From positions 23,932,001 to 23,996,000 of the forward strand of contig NC_071338.1 in assembly GCF_027744825.2 (NCBI RefSeq): a stretch of DNA of 64,000 nt, given 5' to 3'. Of the stretch, positions 1 to 12,517 are shown one piece after another. Source of the stretch: Synchiropus splendidus (lineage: Eukaryota; Chordata; Actinopteri; Syngnathiformes; Callionymidae). Numbering within the stretch: position 1 is the first letter of the stretch; each line of letters begins with the position of its first letter. The position numbers and the translations under genes were made by a program. Under the pieces are notes generated by a model, which was not told the DNA's origin, did not search any database, and was given only the letters and a program-made list of their open reading frames with translations.

Positions 1-1334
1 CGCTGTCAAAAGTGAACCAAGTTCCTACTGTAAAGACAAAAAAAAAAACATGAGTAGTTGTGTTCGAGGACACTTTTCATGAACAAGATTCCGCTCAAGC
101 ATTGTAGGACTTCTACTGCTGACTGCTTCTGTCGCCTCCTGCTTCCGACTTCACTCAAATGAAGACCAAAACAAGACACCTGGTTTCACCTGGCCATTTC
201 AGTGGATGGTCCCCCAGCTCAGACATTTGAAGTCCTGTTTTGTCTTGACAATCTTTTCTCCCTTTTATCATCGGGCGCAATTTTCTTTAGGGCTGTCAGA
301 GAGCGTGAAGACTAATCCGTCATGACGAGTGCGATATCCAGTGGCAGTTGAGTGAACGATGCTTGTCGTGGACGCCAGCAGATTCTCCTTCACCTTTGTC
401 TCCTTCTTCAAGTATTTTTCTCAACAACAGCAAAAATCTACATTGATTTTTTTTACCCCCCTCCCGAAAACCTACTGCACTATTCTACATCCTGGTGCTA
501 AACCAGCATCCAGGGCAAAAAAGGTCAGCCCCTACACTACCGAGTCTTTTTTTTAGAATACATTATTTCCATGATCTCGTACTTATAGGCCACTGGATAT
601 TGATTTAATGCTTTTTTTCCACCTACGAGTAATTTGTAATACTTGCAGCTACAAGTTATGAGTTTTTAAATATATATATATATTTATATATTTATATTCT
701 TTTAAAAAGCGTTTAGTCCTTTGGTCCCTATTTTCTAAGGAATGATGCATGTAAATTATCCTGGATTCTCCTCCTCATCTTCTTCTATATCCAGATCTCG
801 CCCTGTCACAGAGCACAACACCTGTGTAGGCACAAAAACCAAAATGGCAGCAGGCTGGTGTGTGTGTTTGTGTATGCGTGTTTGCTCCAGTACTTGAGTT
901 GGCATTTGCACTTATTTATACATGTACAAAGTATTTTTTTTTTTTTGTTCTTTTCCTTTTTGCGTGTTTAGAGTATGTTCCATGTGTATCCGTATGCATG
1001 CTCTGAGCATAATGAGTCTATAAAGGTTTTTTTTTCCCCCGTCATGTCTAAAAAACAGCAGCAAAAAAGTTGGTCTCTGCAAAAAATCTTCTTCTGTCGA
1101 TGCCGAAGCAAAACAGGGAAAATAAGAGGCATTTGCGAGGAAATTAAAAAAAAAAAAAAAAAAAAAAAAGGAAAAGGGGAAAACTACTCTGGGATCCGTC
1201 TCTCAGTCACCCGGTCTTTGTAGCAGGTCTTCCGGCAGGATCAAGGGACCACCTTCCTTCATGATATGTAGCAGAGCAAGAAGTCCTTGTACTTTTACTG
1301 CACTTGTGGAAATAAGGTGTTGTGGTCCTTCATC
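1..1334 (-). other. celf6: Putative terminal non-coding exon (celf6 3' UTR), runs off window
   Basis: A strong acceptor lies at 1336-1335: a long CT tract, then GCCACAG, with a branch-point-like CACTAAAC upstream at roughly 1388-1395. The sequence after it has no sustained coding frame and looks like UTR. In minus sense it has a U run (complement of A at 1146-1169), an AU-rich stretch near 665-705 and a CA-rich stretch around 860. No AATAAA was seen on the minus strand in this interval (one ATTAAA at about 604-609), so the polyadenylation site probably lies beyond the left edge. The exon is inferred; no transcript was available. Confidence 0.5.
1146..1169. repeat. A24 homopolymer (U24 in putative 3' UTR)
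   Basis: Twenty-four consecutive A on the plus strand. In the proposed celf6 3' UTR it becomes a U tract, which could bind ELAV-type proteins. Confidence 0.9.
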
Positions 1335-1648
1335 CTGTGGCAGAGAGACAGCAAGAGAGACAGAGACGGGGAGAGAAGGAGAGTGGGTTTAGTGAGTGTG
1401 CGGCACACATGCTCAGGGTTGCTGCCTCCTGGTTATCACACAGACTGACAGGCACAGCCAACAGCATGAGAAACGGTCGGAGATGAGGAGGGAAAAAACA
1501 GGGGCGTGTCAATCAAAACCAGAAATAAATGGGCTCGAGGTGGGAGGGGGCGGATTTGTGTTTTGACCGAATGGAACAGACATGGACACCGTGACAGCGC
1601 TAATCCAAGGAACAGCTAATTTGATCCGACTAAATCTACTAGCTTGAC

Positions 1649-1670
1649 AAAAAAAAAAAAAAAAAAAAAA
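1649..1670. repeat. A22 homopolymer
   Basis: Uninterrupted A run with no recognisable retrotransposed sequence beside it. Confidence 0.9.
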
Positions 1671-2485
1671 CATGGCTGAATGTCATTGTCTTAAGCCAGC
1701 TTGGATTTTAAACGTCTCGGTTTGAGAGAGTCTCTTGCTGCAGGTCGGAAAAAAAAAATCCATTAAATGAGTTTGAATGACTGAAAGTGTTATCAACGAC
1801 ACTCGTGCAGGTATTGAAAAATGAGAATCATCTCTCTGTATTGGCAGCCTTTAAGAGTCAGTCTCACCAGCAGCCACAATTCAAAGTAAAGCCAGAATAC
1901 AGAAGAGAAATAATATTTATTGAACTGTCTATTTATTAACAAGAATAATGAGTGCAACGTCCGTCTGCCTTTACTTCTTGTTGCTCTTCTTTGAGGCAAA
2001 ATTAAGAGTTTTCTGCAGTAGTTGTCCTTCTTCCTCGCTCACACACTAACTCTCCCCCTTGGTGATTTGCTTTCCTATCTTTTTTATGAAATTGCCATCC
2101 ATATTCATCGACATTTTGTCAGATGGAGAAGCCAGAGCGCTGCCATCTAGCTGTCACTCTACTAGCAATGAAATTTAGGTGTATTGTGTCTAGTTTTTAG
2201 TCAAGTTACCTTACAAATGTGAACATAGTTAATTCAAGTGGACAATCGTAGTTCTCCTGAGTCCCATGAAAAACCTTGATCGCTGACACACACGTGTCAG
2301 TCTGGACGAGGTTTTATCATTATTATTTTCTTTTGTCATGGAACAATAGAAAATGCGAAAGGAGGCCGATGTATGTATTATTAGTTACTGTGACAGAGAG
2401 CACAACAATATATTTTAATATCAATATATTGTATACCTCACATTCCAAAACCCCTGAAAAACTGCAATGTAGAGCATTCACATAA

Positions 2486-2923
2486 AGGCCCATTTATGCT
2501 CCCTATACTGTATGAAAATGTACCCGTCCTTTTTAAACAATGTTGCCATCACTGATCACAAGCTTCCTTTATATTGGTATTGCTGCTCACCAATATATCC
2601 TATGGGTGGAGCAGCCCAGACTTCAATGTTCATGACATGGACAAACTCCAAAACAAACATGGCCATTGTGGTAGTATTGATAATGTACCTCTTACACTAA
2701 AGACAAAAACGGAGGCATCATTGTTGGATGTGGTGTATAAGTGGAGAATTTCAGCCATAGTTGCGTCTTCCTCGTGTCGCATTAGAGCAATGTATCGGGT
2801 CACTGTTTGGTCCGTATTCATAAAGTTTGTGGAAACGTGAAATATAGATGAAATAATGAGAGCACGGGCAGAAGGCTCTGTTCAGATCCAGATCTGTACG
2901 TAACGTTATGCATATACAGGCCG
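2486..2923. mobile_element. PIF/Harbinger-like MITE, copy 1
   Basis: The ends are related inverted repeats (AGGCCCATTTATGCTCC on the left; the complement of the right end begins CGGCCTGTATATGCATAAC). The unit is bracketed by TAA at 2483-2485 and 2924-2926, the TWA duplication typical of PIF/Harbinger. The interior is similar in inverted orientation to 26307-26796. No transposase is encoded; a short minus-strand frame in it is a remnant at most. Confidence 0.65.
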
Positions 2924-5724
2924 TAAGAGCCACATGGATGGGACACAGAGGGACACGTGTGGCACCTCAAACCCTTCCACACTTTAACTCAAACTAAACA
3001 TGAAGGATGTTTCATTAGTTAAAAAAGTAAGTAACTATCTGCCCCATTGCTGTAACCTATAGCACACTGACACTTCTCAACCTAAAATGAAAATAGATTC
3101 TCGTAGCCTAAATCCCTTATAAACCTGGTGCCACTGTTGCACCACTACAATGCCAATATACATCTTTCATGTTGCAATTCATATGGATTAATGGCAACGT
3201 TCCTGGAGCCCATCAACTAGGCGTGCACCAAACGCCCACAGGTGAAGACACGATTGAAGATGGAAGATAAAACAGACCAAATACCAAGTGAGATAGCTTT
3301 GATGGGAAATAGTTCAAGGTGAATTGTATTTTTCATTTTAAAAACAAATCACCTTTAATAACAATCCGATGAAAGGAGAGACGGTTATTCTCGTGGCCTT
3401 TGAGTTGCATCAATGCGTGATGTCTGCACGTCCTCTGGATATGAAAGGTCTAGTTTACAGCGTTGTTCTCTCTAATGCGCGGCGAGCTGTGATGCAGGTG
3501 AAGAAAGGCTCCGAAATCACAGCGAAATCACCGGCTGAGATTGAACATAATAAGGCCTGACTTGGCGGCGGGATCTCGGCCCAGACGCTCTTTGTTCTAC
3601 CTTTTCAATCGTGTAAATGAGCCTGTTATCTTTTCATAAAAGATCCACTTTTCTCATGCGTCGTCTCGGATTCTACACCTTCTATAAAGAACAGTAAACA
3701 CAGACATGACAAAGTGTATCCTTGTATTGAGAAAAACGGGACTCCATTTTAGTTTACTGAGAAATTGAATAAGTTTAGACTTGTAAAGATAGTCAGTGAG
3801 ATTGTGCCCCATGTTTATTGGCATTATAACTTAACTTAAAACAAAGATATTGAATGTTAAATAAGAATCTATTAAATATTTCTTTCATTTAAAACTCATA
3901 TTTTGGTTGTGGAAAAAAGTGGTAACTGATGTCACCCATCACCAAACTAATGACTTTTAATAACAGTAAGCATGGTGTTATTTAGAGTGAACTTTTGGTC
4001 TCCATTTCTGGGTAAATAAAAGTCAGGCCTTCCCCGACTGTAAACAGTGCTTTATAATGATTAATAACTGGCCGATATGCCGATATATAAACATATGAAT
4101 AAGTTGTTTATTTAAGGCATTGTGTGTTCTGTAATAAAAATGAATTAAAACCTGAATATATGTGTAGTAATTGGATATTTCTTCAGTGAGAAATATCTCA
4201 GTCCAGGAAATCTGCTTACTGTGCCAACAGCGAGTTTAATGCTCAGTAAAAATATTATTGTTTCCCATTTCGCGCTGAACATGGCCACCCTTTTCGGCAG
4301 CCCTGTAAAAGACTCTTGGCAATAAAAAGTCTAGGGTACAAAGAGTGTGTCCCTCCAGCTCGCCTGGCCGCGCTCCCCTCTTGTCACCTGCTGGGGTTTT
4401 AAAAGCACGTGCCAAAATGACTTCCATGAAACCGAGCAAGTCTTATCGAGGTTTGGTTTTTGTAAAGAAAGGAGCCTATTTTCAAACCGCTAATGTGCTT
4501 TTCTGCCTTTTCTTTCTCCCACACGTCCGCGGTTATCTCAAATACAAGCATGAAAAACCCAATTCATCCGCCGGCGTATTCCTGCTAGCATGTAATAAAG
4601 CGGACAGGCGAAAATACTGAAAATCCACCGTGTTTATAAGCGTACGAAGCAGCTGCAGGGTGGTCATATTTCGGCCATGTGGGTCCACAGCTCTGCCCGA
4701 GGCTCGGCTGTCAGAGTGTAATTGGTTTGCAACCTCATAAATAAGTAAATGAGAAGTGATTCTCATGTTAGGCAAACAAAAGAGTCTTGCCGGAACTCTC
4801 GCCGCGCGGATGAAATCCGCAGAGGAGAAGAGTGTCAACATTTGCCAGAGCTCCCGGTGTGAACGCTGGAGATTTAATTGGCTACATAAACACAGGGTCA
4901 TCTCTGCTATTTCTGGAGTGCTGTTGAACCGCCAAATAAAAAGTCCTTCTTGCAAAGACTTCCTCAAAGTCTGCTGAAGAACAGAGAAAAGCAGGGGTAG
5001 AGAGATAGAAAACACACGGAGCCCACAGGAAGTAACAACACAAGGGCACAGTACGACAGCACAGAGGGTTCGTCGCCACTTCCAGTTATGACCAACCACC
5101 AGCGACGTCACTGCACAAGACTGGCAAAATACGATATCAATGCCACGTCATGCAACGCAGTCACAGTCCCGCCTCATGATGTCATCCGAAATGACACCAT
5201 GGGGTTCAACTTACAGGTGTGGCCCCATTGCAGATGTGGAGGAGTGGATTTAGCAGAAAGAGCACCTCACTCTGTGATTGGCCGAGGCAGGTTGCCGGGT
5301 GCAAGAGAAGGAAAAAGAGGATTTCTATTTCAAGATCCTAAAAGATGCCTGTCAAGTGATCATTCTCATGGATGACATTCTTAAAACATATAGACACATC
5401 AGGACTATTTCAGGCTGTTTTTCCTCTTTAGACCTATAATAAGATGTGCGTGGGGGTTCTTTTGAACGGCTGAGTTTGGCTCCCTTTTAAATAAAGAATT
5501 AATGAATCATGAAGAACCAGCGAGCTCACGTCACGTCACGCTGCCTCTGTTTCACATGGATGTAAATACAAGTGAACAAAATACTAAGGGAGGGGGGTGC
5601 TGGCTTTCTGCTCCGTTAACAGGTGAAAATCCCAGTTTCCGACCTTGTTGTTATCCACTCAAACATACATTTTATCAGGTGTGTTCAGAATTTAATTTCA
5701 CACGCTTTGTTTTACAAGTCAGTG

Positions 5725-6188
5725 CAGGGTTTCTGCCAGGATTTTTTGAAACACTGGCAGAGCAGCACACCCACAACATTTTTTTTTTTTATCGGAAACG
5801 GAAGGCAGCCAATAAATAATGAATCAGAGGGGAAAGTTTTGACATTTACTGAATTGGTGACAATAAAAATGTTCATGAGAAGTAAATCTCACTCCAATAC
5901 GCAGTGGTCCGTCTCTTCATATGTCTGGGAAGAATGAACAACTTGACTTCTGCAAGCAACGGACGTGTCATTATGATGTTTCTTTCGGTATTTTTCGTGA
6001 AAAATACCATCACGTTGAAGTCCACCTCCATGATGCGTAATCAATTGTTTCGATGTTTGCACTTAGTTTAAATACGTTTGATCATGTGAGAGTTCAGATT
6101 TAAAAAGAGATATTTTTCTGAAGGCGTGGCGGCTCTCATGTACGCTGTGGCGGTGCGTCACGTTTGTTTACATGTAGTGGAAACCCTG
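5725..6188. mobile_element. hAT-like MITE, copy 1
   Basis: Terminal inverted repeats CAGGGTTTC (left) and GAAACCCTG (right) bound a 464-bp non-coding unit. The interior is similar in reverse orientation to 44017-44454, including a CCGTTGCTT block and a GATTTACTTCTCATG block. CAGGG ends suggest hAT; an exact 8-bp duplication could not be seen. Confidence 0.65.
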
Positions 6189-6500
6189 CAGTATTGACAG
6201 CAGTCCAGCAAACTGATGCCTTTCTGGGAGTCATAGTGGCAGTTGTCAGAGACCTGCTTGAAGCCACTTACTCATCATTATACACTCTGAAGTGTTAGAC
6301 CAAGATTAGCCATGAGTTGGAGTTAGAGTTGGGGTTGTGGTGCCAAAGTACTTCTGAACCATTTGTGATTTGGGAAACACTGCATCATAATGATTATTAT
6401 CCAAACTATTTGCAATCCAAGTTTTTCGGGTGAAAGTAAATGATGCATTTGTTCCCTGTAGCTAGGAGGGTAGATGAGAAGATGGGGTATCATGTAACAT

Positions 6501-6650
6501 TACTACAGGGTTGATGAAACAGTTTTAAGAGGCCACTCCATTCAATGCTGTGAGGTTTCATTGAATTAGTTGCTCAAGTCCAACCATTTTACAGACAGTG
6601 CCTATGAAAATCGGGACACTGTTTCATGAAACCTCATCTATCCTCCAATA
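6501..6650. mobile_element. Small foldback element (ATGAAACAGT family), copy 1
   Basis: The left side reads GGGTTGATGAAACAGT then GAGGCCACT. The right side reads GACAGTGCCTATGAAAATCG then GGACACTGTTTCATGAAACC. The two sides are imperfect inverted repeats. The same order of words recurs at 19055, 32047, 41565, 47078 and 47208. Confidence 0.55.
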
Positions 6651-9600
6651 CCGTGTCTTTAAACCTCATTTACCCATCACTAGATTCAACTTCTACGGTC
6701 GGGGTTTCAGTCCAACCAGTCATGAACACATTGGTCAACCTATCAGGTCACTAGCAGCACCAGTCTGCAGACTCCTGACTGCACCACCCAACTCTTCGAG
6801 GACTGGATTGAAGACCCCGGCTCTAGGGGCTCAGCAGGAAGAAGACTTTTCGGTGACTCTCCATCAGGGTTATTGGTTTGGCTGTAGGCCATGGCTACAC
6901 ACACAGTTTAACCAACTGGTAACAGATCAGCCTGGTGCAGCTTGTTTGGTAGAAACCTGTCTGCTGGTGTGAGAGTTTGCCATGCCGCTGTATGTCTCTC
7001 ATAGTTAATCTCAGACAGATTTATTCAGCGCGTTGCAAGTCAACAATTTGTTTTCTTGTTTTCCGTGGTGAAAGCAAAACTTTTCACGCAAACATCCGCA
7101 GGTTCCGACAATAATGGAATTGATGTTTTTATGTATATGTTTTTCTGTCCAAAGATAACCCTGAAGGCAAGGAATTTCCCAAAACCTGTTCTTGCTTCAG
7201 TAATTGGATTTGCAGTGCATTGTTTGGCGCCTGGGTGGCCATGCGGAGGGTGCTTCAACTTTTTTTTTTTTTTTTTCCACATTAGGTTTATCTTTAAGAC
7301 ACAGCACGCAATTTCAGAGTAGCAGGGCTCCTGAGAAAAGAAGACAAGGAATTCTGTGATCGCCAGGCGAATTTAACTTCAAAGTCCAATCTCATGTTTT
7401 GAAGAGAGACAAAAAAAAATGGCCTGTGAAGTTATCAGACGTTTTTACAGGGAAAAGACGATTGTATTTGACACAAGGTTTGACTGAACGTGTTTAATTG
7501 TGTTGCCTTAGAACACCGTAATGAAGTTTTGTGCAAAGACGCGGCGAATAAAGGAAAGTGGAAGTTGAAATATTTTTCAAAATGCGGTGATGGATCTATA
7601 AACTGGCGCTGCCGTATTTGCTCGCCCAGTTGGTAGGATTGGTTCGACGATTTTTATTTCTTTTGCAATAAAAATGTGAAATAACTGAAGATGGATTGAA
7701 GCAAAACAAGGAGAACAAAACAAATACTCACACGCATTCTCAGCTTGTGTTGTAGTGACTGAATGTTATTGTGGGAAATAACTATACTCGGAGACATTCT
7801 CACTGTCATTGAACACCGTTGGAAAATATTTCTCGTTTGTCCCGAATCCATTTGTGCCAAATCAAAATCATCGGGTTCTTCTTAGGGTGTCATCTTTGAA
7901 AGCTCCTCTCCAATTATGGGGACAAGGCACCATTCAAATGCTACTCAGCGATTGCAGCAGAAAGAATCTATCATCCCTAATGTCTTTTACCTCCCCGAGT
8001 GCCATGCTGTAGCTTTTAAAGAGTCAAATCTAAAACAAACAAATGGTGCCGTCGTGCCCTGATTGATGCCGGAGCGGAACCCAGACTTATGTTATTCTAA
8101 TGAAAAGCTGTCTGGCCAATTGGAGGCAGAGAATATTGCATCTTTATTATTTAGCGCTGGCAACTGCACTTTGGAACAGATGGGCGATGATTCTTTGAAT
8201 CAAGACGGACGTGCTACAATTCCATGGTAGATTGAGCCATTAGCCTTCTTTGTTTTTTCCATCATTTTGCTGCAAGTTTAACACATATTGTCCGTCTTTA
8301 TTGCAACTGCACACAGTAAAATATGGATTCAGTGTTATTGTATAGACAGAATGGATATCAAGCAGCGTTTTAGGAACACTATTACTGGTTATGGAACCTT
8401 TAGATACTAGAAACAAACTAGTGACAAATCTCCCAGCCAAGCATAGCAAATGATTTATGTAACTTGCTCAAGCATCATTAGCTTAATGAATAATATTTCT
8501 GAAGTAAATCACACAAGACGAACATCTCGAAACCTCGAAGATTTAACACTGTTCTATTCATCAGTCAAGGAAACCATTTGACTGTAGCTACATTTTTACC
8601 GGGCAACAGTTTCCTCCAGAAAATATGAAAAAAAGAAAGCTTGCCGAAAACAATTTTTCTTCATTTGCAACTCAAAATGCTTTCCAACCTCAAATACAAA
8701 TGCTAAATATTATTTACGCAAGAGTACAGACAATCACCAGCTAAAACAGCAACTCTTCCAGGTTCACATTCATTTGTCATTGTCCCGATCTCTCTGCTTT
8801 TCATTGTATTAAATAGTCCCCCCATGAACTTGCGATGCTGTGATCACAAATACCAGTATTAACGCAATTTCAACCAATCCCAGCGAGCTCCGTGATGCGT
8901 TGCAAATTCCACCATCCCTTTAGTCTCCTTTTGACCACCCCTATACCTTGTTGAGATGAAGGTCAAATATTGCCACCAAGGGTCGCGATTCGGATGTGAA
9001 TGAATCTGATCTGAATCTATTCATAAAAGTCTATTTTCCCACGATTGAAGTGCAGCGCACCGTCACCTGAACACTATAGGGGTAAACAAACATGGCTGAC
9101 CCAATTTCATACACTCTACATCCCAACCCTGTGGAACATATCAGCAGTCACTGTTTGGATTGGATGTATTCAAGAGCCGCTGAACTGAACTCCAGTCACA
9201 CAAACACAAACATTCGCCACCTTTACCTCTTCGACTCCGCCCATCCAAATGTCTGTCAGTTTCCGCCCTTATACAATTGAATTTGCACTGACTAAATTCC
9301 TTCTATTGTCTTTCCCTCATACTTGATCCTACTTCCACAAACCACAGGCTCCTCAGTTACGCTTGAGTCTGCTCTCAGGGCTCCTAACACCTCACAGCAA
9401 AACTAACACCAGCATACACTCAGGAGACTTCTTGCCCAGATCAGAAACATAGCTCAGTCTGTTTAAGTGATGCTCTTCTCCAAGCGTCTGCCAGTCGGAA
9501 AAGCTTCTCTCCTCCTCTCTTCCTGAGAGAACCCACATCCGGTCCCATAAAACTTCCTGTTGCAAAGCTCTTGTTCGGTGACTCCAACTTCCTTCTTTCT

Positions 9601-11339
9601 CTCGCTCAGTAATGAGTGAATTCTTCCACTCCCTCGCCTTCTCCCAGCGCCACCGAGTTATTCTTGTGTGGGGGTGTTTAAGGATAGCATTTAGCAGATC
9701 TGAACGTCCCTAAAAATGTGGACAAATTAATTCTCCTGTGTGAGCAGTTTTCATAATTCTATTGTTTGCCGTTTCAAATCAGTTTTACTATAAATCCATC
9801 TGTATTGTGCTCCCAAATTTCCCCGCGAGCACCGAAATAGCCCGTGAATGTAGCTAAACGCCGGACCGGCGTCGGCTGAATTTGTAGCTTAACCACTTGC
9901 ATCGATTCGACGCCGTCCCCGGTAGTCAGGTAATTAGGCACAGCTGGGTATTGATGATGTCATCAATCGGCTCGGGAGCCTCCTGCGGCTCATAATGAGA
10001 TTTCACACCCGTGAAAGAACAACTCTCGGGAGCGCAGCAACCTGACAAACTGTTAAAAAAACTATATCAGAGAGGCAGGCTCAGTGCGACGCTGTGACTG
10101 AACTTCATCAAGTTGCAAGTCACGTCAGGACTCGAGGGGACAGAGTTGAGTCGTGATCACAGAATAATAATTTCCATGGCTCCACTATCTTGATCACATG
10201 TATTACCGAGTTAATCATGCACTTTATAGTTTTGAGGAGAGCATTATGGCAGCATAAACTGCTGTCATTAACAGTCTCTTTTTGGCAAAGATCCTTTTGT
10301 TAGACGCCGTTTAAGTTATTAAACCTGCAGCCACTCATTATGGTTGCTCCAACGTTGGCCCGATAACCCTCAACACGGCGACTGTAAATAGATTAAAACT
10401 ATATTTAATCAGTAGAAACAAGAGGGTAAGTGAATTTAATTGAGTTGAAATAGAGTTTGCATGTTCTTGTGGGGTGACAAATCGACGTTCTACACAAGCA
10501 GCTCAATGTGCAAGCTAAATGTTCTAGTTTGTGATGTGTTGGGTTGCATTCTTTATTTTCTTTTCCCCCATTCATTTTCAAGTTTAAAACATTCAGTTTC
10601 CTTTTTACTATTTCTGTTGAAACATTAACATGTTTTAAAGTTCAGTAGAACCACTTGAATGAATAGTTGAAATAATGTGAAATGAAATTACACTTGTCGG
10701 TTGAAACGCTGATCAGGGTCCTGGACATTAATCTGGTTTCCTAGAGGGATCATGTTTCCTACACAGTGCCATATCTATGTGGATTGTTGACACTGTTTTG
10801 TAAAAAAAAAAAAAAAAAAGTAGAAAATGTGTGTGAAAGTATAGGCTCTAGATCAGATTTTGAATTCAGCCTGACAAGCCAAACTTACAAACTTGCACTT
10901 TCATTTCTCTACCTTCATGTGTTTTGACAGCTTTGTACATAAACGCTGCCCTTTACACCACAAACTGTGACGGACAATGTGTCTTGACACATTTAGTTAC
11001 AGAACAAAGCCGTTTTACCTCCTCTGACCTTTCTCCCCTGCTCACCTCTTTCCTTTCGTTGGTCCATTTTGGACGTGTTAAAACAGCAAAAACCCAACAA
11101 AAGCAGCATATTTGGCATCAAAAGGGTGATGTGCTGACATTAGGTCACGTTTCTGTCATGAACTGATGCTGCGAATAAGTTCAGAGGTAGACTTGACATG
11201 CATAGTTGGAGGTCTGGTTCACGAGCGGTGCCAAGATTGTTGTGTATGGAATGTCAGGTGGTTGAATGACATTTTGTCCTTCATCTAGTAGCAAAATGAA
11301 TTTTCCCTATTGTGTCTGGAAGAGGCCAGTTAAGCTGAT

Positions 11340-11530
11340 AGAGGGTGGCATCCAGAATGCCTCCTGAATGGCCTTGTGGTGAAGTGTTGTGGGCATGTCC
11401 AAAGAGGACGGGGCCCTGGGGAGGCCTACGGGGTTCCCCTGAAGTGCAGAGAGGATATTTCAGGCAGGGAAAAGTGTCAGCCTCTTCACTTTGCCAGGTC
11501 AGATCAGAGCTGGATAATCCACATACTGAA
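11340..11530 (+). pseudogene. Degenerate LINE 3' fragment (ORF2 C-terminus)
   Basis: The plus strand translates to SRMPPEWPCGEVLWACP followed by a Gly/Arg/Pro-rich stretch, the wording of the C-terminal tail found in many fish non-LTR retrotransposons (R-M-P-P-G-x-L-P-G-E-V-F-x-A-C). The reading frame is disrupted soon after. Only a few hundred bases survive and the clade is uncertain. An (AT)n tract follows at 11576. Confidence 0.6.
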
Positions 11531-11572
11531 GTGGGCTCATGCCGTACGGCATCATATCAGCACCAAGAGTTT

Positions 11573-11575
<3 letters not shown>

Positions 11576-11632
<57 letters not shown>
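11576..11632. repeat. (AT)n microsatellite, about 28 units
   Basis: Uninterrupted AT dinucleotides just 3' of the LINE fragment at 11340-11530. The Ile-Tyr runs in both overlapping frames come from this tract. Confidence 0.98.
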
Positions 11633-11633
<1 letters not shown>

Positions 11634-12389
11634 TGTTGAATACTGTTGATTCCATTATTCCAATACTATACTTCAATGCTAGTAAAAAACCGGAAAAGTG
11701 CCAAATGATGTTAACTCAACTTATTTTGTGTTCCAGTATGGTTGGGTATTGGTGACAGATGCAGGCGACAGGTCATCTTTGCCGTGCCATGTTCATGTAG
11801 ATAAAAGGACACATGGTGCCTGAAAAATTAACTGCTTTTTTTTTTAGCTAAAATTGCTAAAGCTAAAAATCTTTCTAGCAAACAGACTGGCAAACTTTCC
11901 GACGCTGCTCTCAGGTCAACTCTGTTGGTGCTTTTTGTGTCACCAGATGGTCAGAGAAACAGAACAGACCTGAAATCAAAAGTTGAATTTAAATCCTGTC
12001 TCAATTGTCGTTACCAGTTAGATGTGTCAGTGGTTAAACATTAGATCAGACTGCCGCTACCACACTGTTCCAGGGGCACCACACTGTCCTTATGCAGGCC
12101 AGCAGATTTGCAGAAGGAATGTCAATCATAGGACATTATTGAATCTCAATGTTGGATAGATATTCAAGCAACATTATAGTGAGCAAGACTGAGACAGTTT
12201 AGTTTCACACTTTCTAGCAGTGGAGATAATCATATTTTTGGATGCTGAAAACGTGAAATTATGAGTTTACTTTGACTGTTGCCGACACTGATAATGAAAA
12301 GGTTGTGTGTGTGGGAAAGCAGGTTCTTTAGATAAGTGTTTCTGTGAGGTCATGGGTGTGATGATACCTGGCTGTGGACTGCAGACGAG

Positions 12390-12517
12390 TCAGTAAGGTC
12401 GGTTGGCATCCTTTGGCCGCTTTAGCTGCACTTTCAGCCTCTTCATTCCTATCTGAAAGCCATTCATAGCCTGGATAGCCGCTTGAGCACTGGACGGGTT
12501 ATCAAAACTCACAAAGC
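12390..12517 (-). CDS. celf6: celf6 last coding exon: end of RRM3 and stop
   Basis: This 128-nt coding segment opens after a long pyrimidine tract and TCGTAG, in phase 1. It encodes [20 protein letters not shown], then [20 protein letters not shown] with final Tyr, and TGA at 12392-12390. The [11 protein letters not shown] end is shared by CELF3, 4 and 6, whereas CELF1/2 differ. The exon probably continues 22 nt to a donor (CAG then GTATCA) at 12368/12367. If not, the 3' UTR simply continues downstream. Confidence 0.95.

Larger units (their letters stand above)
1335..12367 (-). other. celf6: Putative 3' UTR intron of celf6
   Basis: About 11 kb between the donor 22 nt after the stop and the acceptor at 1336. 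Contents: poly(A) 1649-1670, a Harbinger-like MITE (2486-2923), an hAT-like MITE (5725-6188), a foldback element (about 6501-6650), a LINE 3' fragment (11340-11530) and an (AT)n tract (11576-11632). The remaining sequence shows nothing I recognise. If the intron does not exist, this is simply downstream flank. Confidence 0.45.

Noticed and set aside
4533..5111. 192-codon open frame on the minus strand
   Set aside because: No recognisable domain, no splice-site support, and overlapping frames are open on both strands. Length is within chance for this composition in 64 kb.
11345..11755. 136-codon open frame with a long Ile-Tyr run
   Set aside because: Composed of a LINE fragment followed by the (AT)n microsatellite; not a gene.
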